A stretch of 64,000 nucleotides of DNA from Symmetrospora coprosmae (taxonomy: Eukaryota; Basidiomycota; Cystobasidiomycetes; Symmetrosporaceae): contig VUYT01000001.1 in the NCBI GenBank assembly GCA_008802785.1, positions 186,001-250,000 on the forward strand. The letters run 5' to 3'. The notes below the pieces were generated by a model. The model had not been told where the DNA came from, made no database searches, and saw nothing but the letters and a program-made list of their open reading frames with translations. Shown in pieces: positions 20,349-31,019 of this stretch (the first letter of the stretch is position 1; every line of letters starts with the position of its first letter). The position numbers were made by a program, and so were the translations under genes.

Positions 20349-23300
20349 CTACTCGTCATCGCTCATGACGATGATGGGCAGTGGAGCGTCATCGTCATCG
20401 CTGTCATCGCTTGATCCGTCGTCTAGCTTCTTCACCGGTACCGGAGGCGCTGCTCCCGGCAGCTCTAGCATGGCAGTGTCCTCCTCCTCCTCTTGTTCAG
20501 TACTGCCATCGCCCGCACTGACGGCGACTTCGATCGCTGCTTCCGACACCATCGGCACCGCTTGAGTGCTCTCTGCATGTGCGGGAGGGCGAACGGGCTC
20601 GACGAAGGGCAAGGCATCGCCCGTCGACAATGTCGCAGCTTCCGCCACCGCAATCGAGGGTCGCGGCGTTTCTTCGACCGGTGCGGCTGGCTGAGATATG
20701 TCTGGCTGGATGACGTGATTCGCCAGAGAGGGATAGTGCTGCTGCGCCTTGGTGGCCGCAGGCTGCTGGAAGGTGTAACCGCTACTGACCGTAGCAGGCT
20801 GGTACGCTGAAACCTCCGCGGTGTCCTCGCTCCGCTGCTCCTTCGCGCGCCTGTCCACGTCCCCACCCGCCATCTGCCGCATGACGAGCGTCATCGCCTT
20901 TGTGCGAAGCATGGGCGGTACGACCGGCCGTGAAGAGGCCTGGATGACCCTGAGGCCCTCCTCGCACAGGCTGCGCTCGCCCGCGCCTACGCTGCTCGCC
21001 AGCCCGCGGCGGAAGACAGACATTGCGTGGTCGAGCATGCCGGACGACTCGCGCGCTACCGTGTGCAGGCTCGCGACGAGGCACGAAAGGATCGTTGAGC
21101 GCAGCGCGGGACAGAGCGAGATGGCCTCTGACAGAAGCGAGGGCGCCACGGCCATGGAGACGGTGAGGAAGAAGTGCGGGGACAGGCTGAATGCCAGCAG
21201 GACGCGGAGGACGACGTTCATCTGGCTGGGCGGGAGCAGCCATGCCGAGGACTGCAGGATCCGATTGAGCGCTGTGGACGGGGTGGCGAAAGGTCAGTGA
21301 GTCTTCCCCTCAAGACATGCTCCCTGCTTTAGTTGTCAGCCAGCGACCTACAGGACAGCCCATGCCGGACAACCTCCACCTCGAGCTCGTCGGTCCTTCT
21401 CCTGACATTCAAGTGTCCCTGCTCGGTATCGTACATCTTCTGCCGCTTTGCCTTCCTCTCATCCTGCCCATTCTTGGGGTTTGTCGGTGCCTCCTTGCGC
21501 GGCAGGCTACGGCCCTCGTCAGGATCCACGAGGAACGCAGCGTCCTCCAGTATCGACCGTACGATCTTGGCCAGAGACTTTGAGCCGTCATCTGGGTGCA
21601 CTGGGCAAGACGAGACGAGGACCGAGCTAACAGCGTAGAAAGAGCATCGAATAGGCCTGAGACGAAACGATAAAGGCCCGAATTAGTGGGCGCCCTATCC
21701 TGAGCATCGAGTACGGGACGCAGGCTCACGATCCGGACGGGTACGTGCCCTGCACGAAAGCAACTTGAGCCAGGACTTGCGAGCTGAAGGGCGTCAGGCA
21801 GTCGCCAAGACTGTCGATCACAGACCACATCAGCAACCGGGATCTGTATGCCAGTGGAGGAGAGCGCTCCTTACCTGGTCGCCAGCTGACTGATTAGCTT
21901 GCAGCCGAGAACGTGCAGCTTGGGCAGGAGGGTCGCCTGCACCTGGTACAGGTTGGCGTCTGTGCGGTCCCTTTGCGGCGAATATATTGTGAGAGAGAAG
22001 AGGCGCTGACAGAGGCGGACGAGGGCGGTCAGAGGTACTGGTACGGTGCGCTCGGTGGCCGAGCTGTTGCGGCTCGAGAGTCAGCTCCTCATTCATGGCC
22101 GCGCTCGGGCGATATAAGGCTACACTCACGCAAGCATTGAGGCGAGCACGCCTGTGACAGCTTCCAATCTGTCAAGAGCGGGGTACAGAGCATCAATCTG
22201 ATCCATCGCGTTGCGGTTATTTGCCTGCGGAAGAGGCGGCATATCCAGCGGGGCGAGGTTCCCCGGTGCTCCGTATTCTGCGGGGCCCATGTGTGTCAGA
22301 TCAGACGAAAGCGGAAGGAGAGCTGACAGCAGCAAGCGCTCACCTTCGACAAGCGTGGAGGCAAGAGTAGTGATCAATTGATGCGAGCTCCCTACGAGAC
22401 TCTCGACTGTCCTGCGCCATCCTTGGCCGGCCTGCGCCTTGCCGGCCGTTATGTACACGCTCCCGAGGAGGCGTGCTGCCGCATCCTGTCCCGCTCCGAA
22501 AGCTGCGCCGGATGACCACTGACATAGGAGGGTGACGCTGACAATCTGTAGCTGCTGGGCGAGGGGGCGGAGGGGCGAGGCAGAGATGCGGATGAGGTCG
22601 GACAGGCTGTTGAGAGCATGCAAGCGGGTCTGAGGCGCAAGATGGAGGTGAGCTATCAAGCCTTTCTTCTGCCGTGCTCTGGTGCATGGACCTCACCTGT
22701 GCATCATTGCCATCGTTCGCGGCCAGAGCAAGCAGCCCTTCGCCTAGCTTGCGGACTCCGGCCGGGTTGGCGACCTCCCTGGCGTACTCTTGCGAGATGA
22801 GAGCGCGCCTGAAGCAGAAGATCAGGAAGTCGATAGCTGCTGCTGCGAGCTGGCCCGTCGGGGGTGCCTTCCTCTGCGACAGGGAGCAACCCGAGCGTCA
22901 GATGATGCACGTGCAAGGGGACATGTTGCAGCAGCCTGCAGCCATAAGAGGACGGTCCGACGCACAGAGAGCAGGGTGATGGCGGATGTGTACCACTGCT
23001 TCGAGTGTGCAAAGAAGAAGGGATCCGACTGCTGGCAGCTGCGCAGGACGAGGAGGAAGCCGGCGGCCTGAACGGCCGAGGTGGACGACGAGGATGAAGA
23101 CGAAACTTTCGAATTGAGCGAGACGAGCGAGCTCAGGCGGAGCTGCCATCTGCGAAGCCACCACCGGTGTCAGCCATGCGTCGGCGAGCTGTGTACGATA
23201 GCTGCATTGCTCTGCACCGACCTGTGCAGGGTGCTGGCCGCTCTCTCGGCCGCTGTCGACGATGTCGGCGTCGATGTCTCCCTCGCCTCGCGCTCTGCTT

Positions 23301-23427
23301 CAGCGACGAGACGCTCGCCCTCGAGCAGCGACAGCGCCGTCTCGACGATCAGCGGGTTGGACGCGAGCGCATCGTCGTTGGCGAGCTGATGCGTGAGCAA
23401 GTATGACAAATGTCCAGTCGCAGCCAT
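20349..23427 (-). CDS. RIX1: Pre-rRNA processing protein Rix1 (PELP1 family)
   Basis: Rix1 with Ipi1 and Ipi3 forms the complex that recruits the Rea1/Midasin ATPase to nucleolar pre-60S particles and is needed for ITS2 processing. Ten exons join in perfect phase (23222-23427, 23107-23149, 22966-23067, 22697-22873, 22344-22629, 22130-22277, 21875-22063, 21730-21843, 21352-21626, 20349-21271) for about 820 residues. Helical repeats run through the protein, including WQLRLSSLVSLNSKAAGFLL, a Trp in GWRRTVESLVGSSHQLI, and VPLTALVRLCQRLFSL. A basic KRQKMYDTE segment and a long acidic Glu/Asp-rich tail follow, as in PELP1/Rix1 proteins. Similarity is judged by layout and motifs rather than by one decisive signature. 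Confidence 0.78.
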
Positions 23428-23615
23428 GTTCGTCGTGCGGAGGTGGCGAAAAGCAGAAGTGCAGGGCACGCGCTGGCACAGATGGTTCCAATCAATTAGG
23501 TGGTGGAGACAGACAACAGGAGTGAAACGCGAGGAGCTGAATGAACGCGAGACGATGTGCGCTGTACTGACTATATGCTGGCACTGATGCGCTGCGAAGT
23601 TCGACGGAATTCGGA

Positions 23616-24384
23616 TCACCTCATTTGGATCTCGTGGCTGTTTCGGGCAGTCGTCGGACCCGAGCTCCCTTCCTCGTCCTGGTCGTTGCTAATGGGCTCG
23701 AGGTTGGGCGTATGCGAGCTGCGTAGACTGCTTCTGCTGTAGCCTCGCTGCCTGCTGCCATCCTGCCCACGCTGCTGCTGCTGCTGCTGGAGGTCCTCCT
23801 CGTCCTGCTGGATGCCATCCTCGGGCGCAGGTGCGTCCGATGCCCACCATTTCTGAGAGCATCAGCACAAAGGCAGAGGTCCCCAATATCAGCAGCTGCA
23901 CGTCCAGTGATCAAGTGCAGCCCATTGACACGCCCTCACCAGCTCGACGGCGCTCGACAGCCGCTTCATCAACCCAGGTCGCGTCACTCCGCCAGCGGGT
24001 CCCCCTCTAGATGGCGACGCACTGCTCGATGGATCCTCCGACGGCCTCCACGAGTGCACAGAGCGCTCCTTCTCGAGTCTGCGCTGCTCTGCCAGCTGCC
24101 GCTGCTTCTCCTCCTTCACCTCTGGCGTATCGTCCGGGACTAGTGGGGCGAACCAGCCTGGATGTCATGCACGCCAGAAGGACGGCGTCAGCTTGGCTAT
24201 GGTGCGGATTTGGTGTTAGGAACAGCGACTGACCCGTCGTCGTCATCCATTGGTTCCATATGGAACCCCCTCCCTGCCGTCGCTGCTTGCCCTGCGCTTG
24301 CTTGTCCTGCTCCTGCTCCTCGCTGCCTGGATGCACGGCGCTCGTCCGCTCCATCGGCGTGACGAACGGGTTGCTCAACGACAT
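23616..24384 (-). CDS. Unknown disordered protein with Gln-rich tail
   Basis: Three exons (24234-24384, 23940-24157, 23616-23852) in matching phase give 201 residues. The N-terminus MSLSNPFVTPMERTSAVHPG is followed by a Gln/Lys-rich part, then SIWNQWMTTTGGWFAPLVPD, a Lys/Glu/Arg-rich predicted helix (KEEKQRQLAEQRRLEKER), VTRPGLMKRLSSAVELKWWA and an acidic Gln-run tail. Trp-containing short segments inside a disordered chain suggest linear motifs that bind a partner. I recognise no family. It lies head-to-tail between SEC10 and RIX1, with gaps of about 200 bases. Confidence 0.6.
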
Positions 24385-24599
24385 GCCGGCGTTATGGGGC
24401 AGGTATGTGGTTGGGTACCTGCTTGTCGTCGATGATGCCCAGCTGGCGACAGTGGGACAGAGGCGAGAGCAGGGGTGCGCGAGACGACAGAGAGAGAGAG
24501 GTGAATCCGGGGCGTAGACGCGACCAGCGCCGAGACAGCATGGATTGCAACAACAGTGGTACCTCTGGTCGTCAACGAGCGAAACTGCACTCCACCCCT

Positions 24600-27500
24600 T
24601 CACCTGATCGCCTCTATCCTATCTGCGATCCTGCCGAGCTTGGACCTCGTCTGCCCGTCTCCGCCAGCACCCCCTCCGCCAGATCCCGCATCTCCAAAAA
24701 CCTCCTCCCATACTTTCCGCGGCACGTCGCCATAGTCGCTCCGCAGCATAATGTACGGCCGGAGCAGCCGCCGGTCGATGCGATTCAGGTGCTCGGCGTC
24801 GAGGAACGAGCGGAGCACGTCGACCTGCACCTCGAACAGCTTGCCCAGCTGTCGAAGCATATCGAATCGCTCCGTGACGATTGGCAGGCCGAACGACGAC
24901 ATGGCGTCCTGATACGCAGCCAGATCCTTCGTGAGCAGGATCGTACCCGTTTCGCCGACGGGGAACTTCTTGAAGTGCTCGAGAAGCAAGCTGTGGCGGA
25001 CGGCCCCATCAGTTTGACCTCTACGGTCGGAAGTGACTTAGGAAGGACCGCTCTTACCCGTGGAAAGTTACCCCGATGTCCGTAAGGAGCCCCTCCTGAT
25101 TCTTGCCGCTGACACTCGCGACGACCGTCTCGCGTGCCTTGAGGATGAAGTTGCAGCTCGCAGCACACGGCTCCGTGCGTTCACTTTCAAACAGATTGGT
25201 GTCTGTCTTTGGCTTGAAGTCGAGCTTCTTCTGCCGCGACAAGAGTGTCGTGAGCCAGGATGTGATGCCTGCATAGCACAGGGCAGCTCAGTACGTCGCG
25301 CATTCTTCGACAGACTGAGCAGTCTCAGCAAGTTCACCGTCAGCACACCGCTGCATAAGCTCGTTGACCTTGCTCTCGATTCTCCCCAACGTCTGACTGT
25401 TGAGACCCGTCATTTCCCTCCGGGTAGCCAGCGAGCTCCCTGCGAGAGGCATCAGAGCCGTCGACACGTATCGCTGCCACAGCTGTACAGCAAGGTCCGT
25501 CTCGCGCACCACGCGCATCACGTCGATCGGCGGCTCGGAGCGCCCTTCCCACGCGGCAATGTGCGAGATGGCCCTGCGCAAGGGAGATGCGTCAGTCTTT
25601 GAGAGCCAGGTGCAGGAGAGCCCGGGCTGGACCCACGTATCGAGCGCAGTCTCGAGGTATGCGTGTCCAAAGCTGTCCACTAGGATCCGCAGCAGAGCAA
25701 TGGCGTTCTTCGATCTGCAAGGAGGAAAGCCAGTGTGTCAGCTTGCAATCGCAACAACATAGATTCCGCCAGGGACCCAACGTACGCCTCTGCCGGCGGC
25801 GAGAGCTCAATCATCCGCCCGACCGCCTCGGCATGCCATCTCAGCATGCGCTCGGCGACTTCAAGCGAGACCTCCCCGTCCTTCTCCGTAACGACGAGCG
25901 GGATGTGCATGTCGGCCGGCTGCGCCTGCGGTGTGGCCGTCCCCGTGCCCATCCCGGTGCTGTTACGCTGATGGTCCCCTGTGCCGCCCGTCGACTGCGC
26001 GAGCGAGTGCAGCGAGTCGGTCGAGTCGCGCCGTTGCTTGTCGCTGAGTGTGATCCCGCCGAGCTTCATGAGGTGCTTCAGACCCCGCGCGCCCTCCTGC
26101 TGCACGGCGCTGGCTGCGTTCGAGTTCTGCGCGGCCGTCGTGATCTGGTTCACCATTCGGTCAAACATCGACCCCGACGCGCTCTGCCCGGCACCACCAG
26201 CTCCGCCGCTGCCGCCGCGTGCCTTTGTGTTCTGCCGGTGCCACCGCGTAAACTTGATCAAGTACGACGCGTACAGCTCCGTGAGCGACTTCTGCTCCTT
26301 GTCAATGTACTTGTCGATGTAAGGGGTGAACAGCTCTTCGAGCGCCATGTCGAGCACGAGCGAGACGGCCGCTGCGCTCGCGGTATTTGAGAACAGCAGG
26401 TTCCCGCTCAGCACGGACAGCCCAGCCATCGACGCCCGGTCCGTCGTCGGACTCGTTGCTGATGCAACGCCACTGGCGCGGAAGAAGTCGAGCTGCTTCA
26501 GGTCCTCGATGAGTGAAGCAGTGGAAGCGTGGGCGAGGTTGAGGACGCGGAGGAAGGCAAGAGAGGATGATGAGGATGAAGTGTCGATGAGCCGCTCCAC
26601 ATATGTTTGTATCTGTAAAAGCAGTAGCGGTTAGTATCGCAACGGGTAGCGGAAACGATCTCAGGTTCGTTACCCACCACCTGAGCAAACACGCGCTGCA
26701 AGAAGACCTGCATCACGACTGGCGGGTTTGGGAAGACGGCCGTGATGATCCGCCCTTCCTGGTCGACCGTTACCCTGATCTCGTCGTACAGCAGGCTGAG
26801 TCCTGACACGGCGCGAGGTGCAGGCGCGTCCGGATCCGGCAAGCTCTCCCATCTGTTGGGAACGCACTGGAAGTCAGCAAGCATAGCGACCCGGGGCAAT
26901 GGGCAGACTGTACTCACATCGGCGTGTGCATTATTCCGCTCGCATCCTCTATCCGATCTTTCGAGATGAAGAAGTCGTGCTGGTTGACGTAGATGGTGAT
27001 GCACGACTGACCGCCGTTGAAGTCAAGTAACGTCTTGGCGCAATGCTATCGTCAAATCATTAGATCGTCAGTTCCGGTATGCAAGAAAGTGGGCATGCGC
27101 AGAGCAGCCTACATGCATCATCTTTGGGTCGCCCTTGCGGTAGTATCGATCGAAGAGCTTGAGCATGTCCGTCTCGAAGCGCTCGCAATACTTGTCTATA
27201 GCGTCTCGGGTCTGCCGGGGCGAGGAGACGGGGCCGGGGCGAGGAGACGGGGTCAGCGATCCGGGGCGGGTCGACGGACTGGAACACTCGTGCCATCGGG
27301 ACTTACAGCCTCGCCGCCTTCGACGTCCTCAATCTCTTTCGCTACACTGGCTAGTCGGCGGAGAATGTTGGCGACTTTGGCTCTGCCTTCTCTTCCTTCC
27401 TTCCGGAGAGTCTCGATGCTGTTGGCCGCGCCCAGTTGTTGCGTCAGCGAAGGAGCCCTGACGACCGGGATAGCGGGCGCACCCACCGATTGAGGTCTCC

Positions 27501-28140
27501 CTTTGCAAACTCGTAGTAATACGTGATGATATCGCGCGCCTCGCTCGCCCTTGTCCGGAGCCGGTCCATCGTCTCGAGATCATCCCCGACTCGCACGGTG
27601 GTCCTCCCTACCTCGGATATGCGCGTCTCGAGGTTGGCAAAGCCTGTCGTTACGGACTGTGTGAGCGTACAGGTGCGTGCGTGCGCCTCAGCGATGGCTC
27701 CGTCCGACGCAAGTGGATGCACGAGCTCCCTGCGACCGAGGCGCCCCCTACGTTGAAGTTGTCGCGCAGGTCCTTGACTTTGGCCGCGTACTGTCTCTCG
27801 GCCGACTGGACCTGCTTCTCTGCGTCAGCCGTGCGTGCGGCGACGTTCTTTCGCAGGGGCATGAGCTGGTCGACGGCGCCCTCGAGAGCGGAGATGAAGG
27901 GAGACGGGTCGAAGGCTGGGGAGTCGCAGGGCACGAGAGAGGTTCGCTCATGGGTCCGGTCAGCGTCGGTGCCCCTTGTTGACCCACTGCAGGGGTCCTC
28001 GCGCGCTCACCACCGCCATCCTGCTTGGATTGTGCTATGAGATCCCCCGTGAGGTCAGACACGAGCTGCGCGACCTGGAAGTCCGGGGCCGAGAACAGCG
28101 CCAGGTCGAGCGCGAGCGGCGGCGGCGGCTGGTTGCTCAT
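24600..28140 (-). CDS. SEC10: Exocyst complex component Sec10
   Basis: Sec10 is one of eight exocyst subunits that tether secretory vesicles to the plasma membrane at growth sites. The start at 28140 reads MSNQPPPPLALDLALFS; after an intron the protein continues FDPSPFISALEGAVDQLMPL, RISEVGRTTVRVGDDLE and KYCERFETDMLKLFDRYYRK. A central part contains VFLQRVFAQVV, YVERLIDTS and FLRVLNLAHASTASLIEDLK, the conserved Sec10 core. The C-terminus has KDLAAYQDAMSSFG and ends in RPYIMLRSDY, an acidic/Gly stretch and RIEAIR. About a dozen exons make roughly 900 residues. No F-box precedes the Sec10 domain, so it is not Rcy1. Only the outer limits and a few exon edges were worked out. Confidence 0.9.
27219..27252. 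repeat. Tandem 18-base duplication in a SEC10 intron
   Basis: The unit ggggcgaggagacggggc occurs twice in direct succession. On the coding strand it is a pyrimidine-rich ccccgtctcctcgccccgg repeat immediately before the cag acceptor of the exon beginning TRDAIDKYCERF. Confidence 0.75.
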
Positions 28141-28543
28141 CACAGGTATGTATGGAGCAGCGTGCAGATGGATTTCTGCTATGCGAGAGTATTCCCTGCC
28201 GTGCTCAGCTGTCCATCTCGTCCTCCTCCGCTGTCATCGTGGTCGGAGGCAGGCCCGGTCACGCCTCTCTCTCTCTCCATCAAGACGATTCTCAGGGGAT
28301 GCTGCAAGGCAATGCAATGCAATGATACGCGATATCACAGCACAGACAAGGAGGAGGACGAGGAGGAGGAGGATATCGAACTGAGCAGTCGTCACAGCGT
28401 GCTGTCGCTGTCGCCGTTGTCGTCATCGCGGCCCATGCTCGCTCACCCCGTCTGCCTCGGGATGACCGAAGTCGCGTATGCGCGGCGTGAGCGTGATATC
28501 CTGAACAGATGTCAGCGCCAACACTCCCTCTGCCTGGCCACAG
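28141..28543. promoter_or_regulatory. Divergent upstream region of SEC10 and the orphan gene
   Basis: Holds the promoters of SEC10 (minus) and the conserved orphan (plus). A repeated aatgc and a gaggag run are present near 28310-28375; no clear TATA box. Confidence 0.45.
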
Positions 28544-29025
28544 ATGCGATACAGCTTCATCTCCTGCACGGCCTCGCTCTCACTGTCGGATCGGCTCTGG
28601 TCCACGCCCCGCCTTGCCGCGACTTGTGCTGGACACTCTTCACCAGCCTGCCCGCGCCGAACAAGCTCGACACAACGCGGATCCGCACCGGACAGACGCA
28701 GATGCACGTCGGCGGCCGCGCCTTCACCAAGCACGCCCACCGGGATGTGACCAACAGCTGGTGGGGCACCAGCACGGGGACCGAGGCCAACAAGAACGCT
28801 GCCGCCGAGGCTTATTTCGAGCGCATCTGGGAGGCAGCAACCTGGCGGAACGTGTTTGCCCTGCCCCACCGCTGGATCGCGTTCGAGATTCGCGTCCACG
28901 AAGGGTACGGCATGCGCTTCCAGATGAGCGAGGACGGCGGCGAGCAGTGGTCTTTCCGCGGCTTTGTCGAGCCTGCAGTGCTCGGCGACACGGGCTTGGG
29001 GCACAGGAACAAATGGCGACACTAA
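28544..29025 (+). CDS. Conserved fungal protein of unknown function (KLDTTRI...KHAHRD type)
   Basis: The body of the protein, KLDTTRIRTGQTQMHVGGRA then FTKHAHRDVTNSWWGTSTG, KNAAAEAYFERIWEAATWRN, VFALPHRWIAFEIRVHEGYG and WSFRGFVEP, with KWRH at the end, resembles a short fungal protein family I recall as widespread but uncharacterised. Invariant-looking His, Trp and Arg residues suggest a compact fold, possibly enzymatic. The 5' end is uncertain: I used the ATG at 28544 with an intron from 28585 to 28646 (exons 28544-28584, 28647-29025; 139 residues), because that joins in phase. The frame is also open upstream without splicing to an ATG near 28435. The gene is divergent from SEC10. Confidence 0.6.
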
Positions 29026-29336
29026 GAAGGGCGCGCAAATGGTGCTGCCGACGATGACCATGACCCGTTGGCTCACTTGATTTCTCGCCACAGAGGCAGT
29101 CGCCCAGCTTCCAAGGCAAGCTATGCCAAAGCACTGCGGCCCAGTTGCGGACCCCAAACTTCGCCCCTCCCCCTCCTTTGTACAATACAAACACCAAAGG
29201 GCCTCATCTTTGAGAGGGGAAGCGTCAGCGCTGTACCGGTGCAGGATCGAGGAGAGGCTCTGCACCAATTCGGGCGATACAAACGGGGTCGGAGCCACTC
29301 GAGCAGTGGTACTCTGCCACAAGACCGCATGCAAAC
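29026..29336. other. Intergenic upstream of the first Cys-rich gene
   Basis: Promoter of the first Cys-rich gene. No TATA box or repeat stands out. Confidence 0.5.
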
Positions 29337-30547
29337 ATGCGAAGGACGTCGGCGACTGCTGCCGCTGGCATGCTGATGTCGCTGTGGGCGCGAGACGTGC
29401 TTGCAGTCGACTATTTTGACAAGGAGTGGGTTACGCTCTTTGGCAGCATGGGATAGTCCAGAGAGCTGATACTCGGACATAACTCTTCCCAAACGCATTC
29501 ATCATTCACAGGGGCAAGGAGGTCGGCGAAACGTGAGTACAGCCCGTCCTTCGCTGATCCCTGATGTGCAAGTTCAGTTCTGATGGCCTCCGTGCATCGC
29601 CTGCAGATGCGTCTGCTTCGACATTCGTACAAACGAGGCGTTCGAATCCGGTGAAGTACGCGGCTGCAAGAACCCGCTAGGACGCCTCGAAGCGGAGCGC
29701 CGACTGGGCAAGAGCAGCGATCTTTCGAATGGGGTGGATCGGGGCCAGATTCTCTGGTTGTGCGGGCGTCAGCCTGAACCCCGGTATGCCTGGCTGTGCT
29801 GTGACACCTGCTGTGCGTGGCTGCAGCTTCGACAGAGTGGAGATAGCGTAGTGGAACGCCATCGGCTAATGTCGCTTCTGGGACCTGTATGCAGCGGATC
29901 AGGGGTGTCCCGCAGTCATGGCCGATCAGGGAGCGGATTGGACGGGCGTGTACGCCTACCCTGAAGCATATGCGACCTTCAACAGATCCTGGCCAGCCGA
30001 CTACGTGAACCGCACCATTTTGGCTGGGAAAGGCAAGGATGGCATGCTGACCTGCCCGGCGATGTAGTCCCACAATTATCGCTTGGATCCGCTACCGCCT
30101 CCAGCGCCTCCAGATCCTCCCCCGCCGAAGAAAGGGCAAGGAGCGCAATCAAACAGAGCGAGCGCCGGGGCGACGGCAACCAACACAGCGGCGTCAAAGA
30201 CAAGAGGCAAGGGGAGTGCGACGGGCAGCGGGAAGAGCGGCAAGGGCAGCAGCAAAGATGCAAAGCCGTCAGATGCAGGAAAGACGAAAGCACCGGGCAA
30301 GCGGCCGCCGCCGGACAAGACCAAGATTCTCGGTGCGTCTCTGCTAGCCGGTATGTATGCCATGCTCGACGGTCTCAGCAAGCTCATCCCCGGCCCGCTG
30401 CAACCAGGCACATATACGGTCGTCCAGGGCACAATCGTCATCGCAACGCCTTCGGGCGCAAGCAGGACATGTCCAGACGTGCCGGTTCCTCTCCTTGTCC
30501 TCCTTCTGATCTTGGGTGGTCTCGGCTTTCTTGTGGATCTGTTGTAG
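29337..30547 (+). CDS. Secreted eight-cysteine GPI-anchored protein, copy 1
   Basis: Five exons (29337-29425, 29512-29532, 29607-29812, 29895-30004, 30068-30547) join in phase to give 301 residues. Order: signal peptide (MRRTSATAAAGMLMSLWA, cleavage after about ARDVLA), an eight-Cys domain, a Pro/Lys/Gly-rich linker, and a C-terminal hydrophobic tail (VPLLVLLLILGGLGFL) suited to GPI anchoring. The Cys domain reads CVCFD, C-K-N-PLGR, LCGRQPEPRY, CCDTCSDQGC, then W and YPEAYATF. I know no Pfam domain with this pattern, though small secreted Cys-rich families in fungi are many. Copy 2 lies 472 bases downstream on the same strand with the same Cys spacing and near-identical intron layout. Exon 2 is a 21-base mini-exon. 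Confidence 0.72.
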
Positions 30548-31019
30548 ACTAGATCACAGGCGTGGCCTGCAAAATGGAGCGCTGGCTGGCTCCGGAGCAA
30601 TTACATGCCACTGTCCGCACGGAAAGCATAGCCAGCTTTCATGCACGCTAGCTCATGTATGGTACAGCGAGGGCTGGGACAATCCGCTCGCAGCAAGCTT
30701 TGGCATCATTTGGGAGAGCTTCACACACCTGAGTCGCTCTGATCCCGCCACGGGAAGCGTCCCGGCCTCGCGCATCACTTCCGCTTTCCACCTACTTGGT
30801 TATATGCCTTTGTCTGCCCCGCCGCGCTCTTCCCCTTGTCGAGAAGAGAGGGCAGAGCGGCGAGTGTGCAGAACAGCAGCAGCATGCTGTCAGTGCCAGC
30901 GAGTCGTCCTGTTCACACACACAACCCGCTGCTGGCTTGGAGGTGGACGCTGTTAGCCGGTCGGTATAGTGAGACGCAGGGTTCTTCACAATACGTGTGA
31001 CGCCAAGAAGGGATAGGAG
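30548..31019. other. Intergenic between the two Cys-rich copies
   Basis: Contains the 3' flank of copy 1 and the promoter of copy 2. A ttggttatatgcctttg on the plus strand (near 30798) may be a TATA-like site, about 220 bases upstream of the copy 2 ATG. No gene remnant is recognised. Confidence 0.45.

Noticed and set aside
28423-29334. Long minus-strand open frame opposite the conserved orphan gene
   Set aside because: It mirrors the third-position GC of the plus-strand gene, and the plus frame has family-like conservation.
29630-29650. gttcgaatcc, like a tRNA B box
   Set aside because: It lies inside the Cys-rich copy 1 exon, and no A box or cloverleaf can be formed around it.
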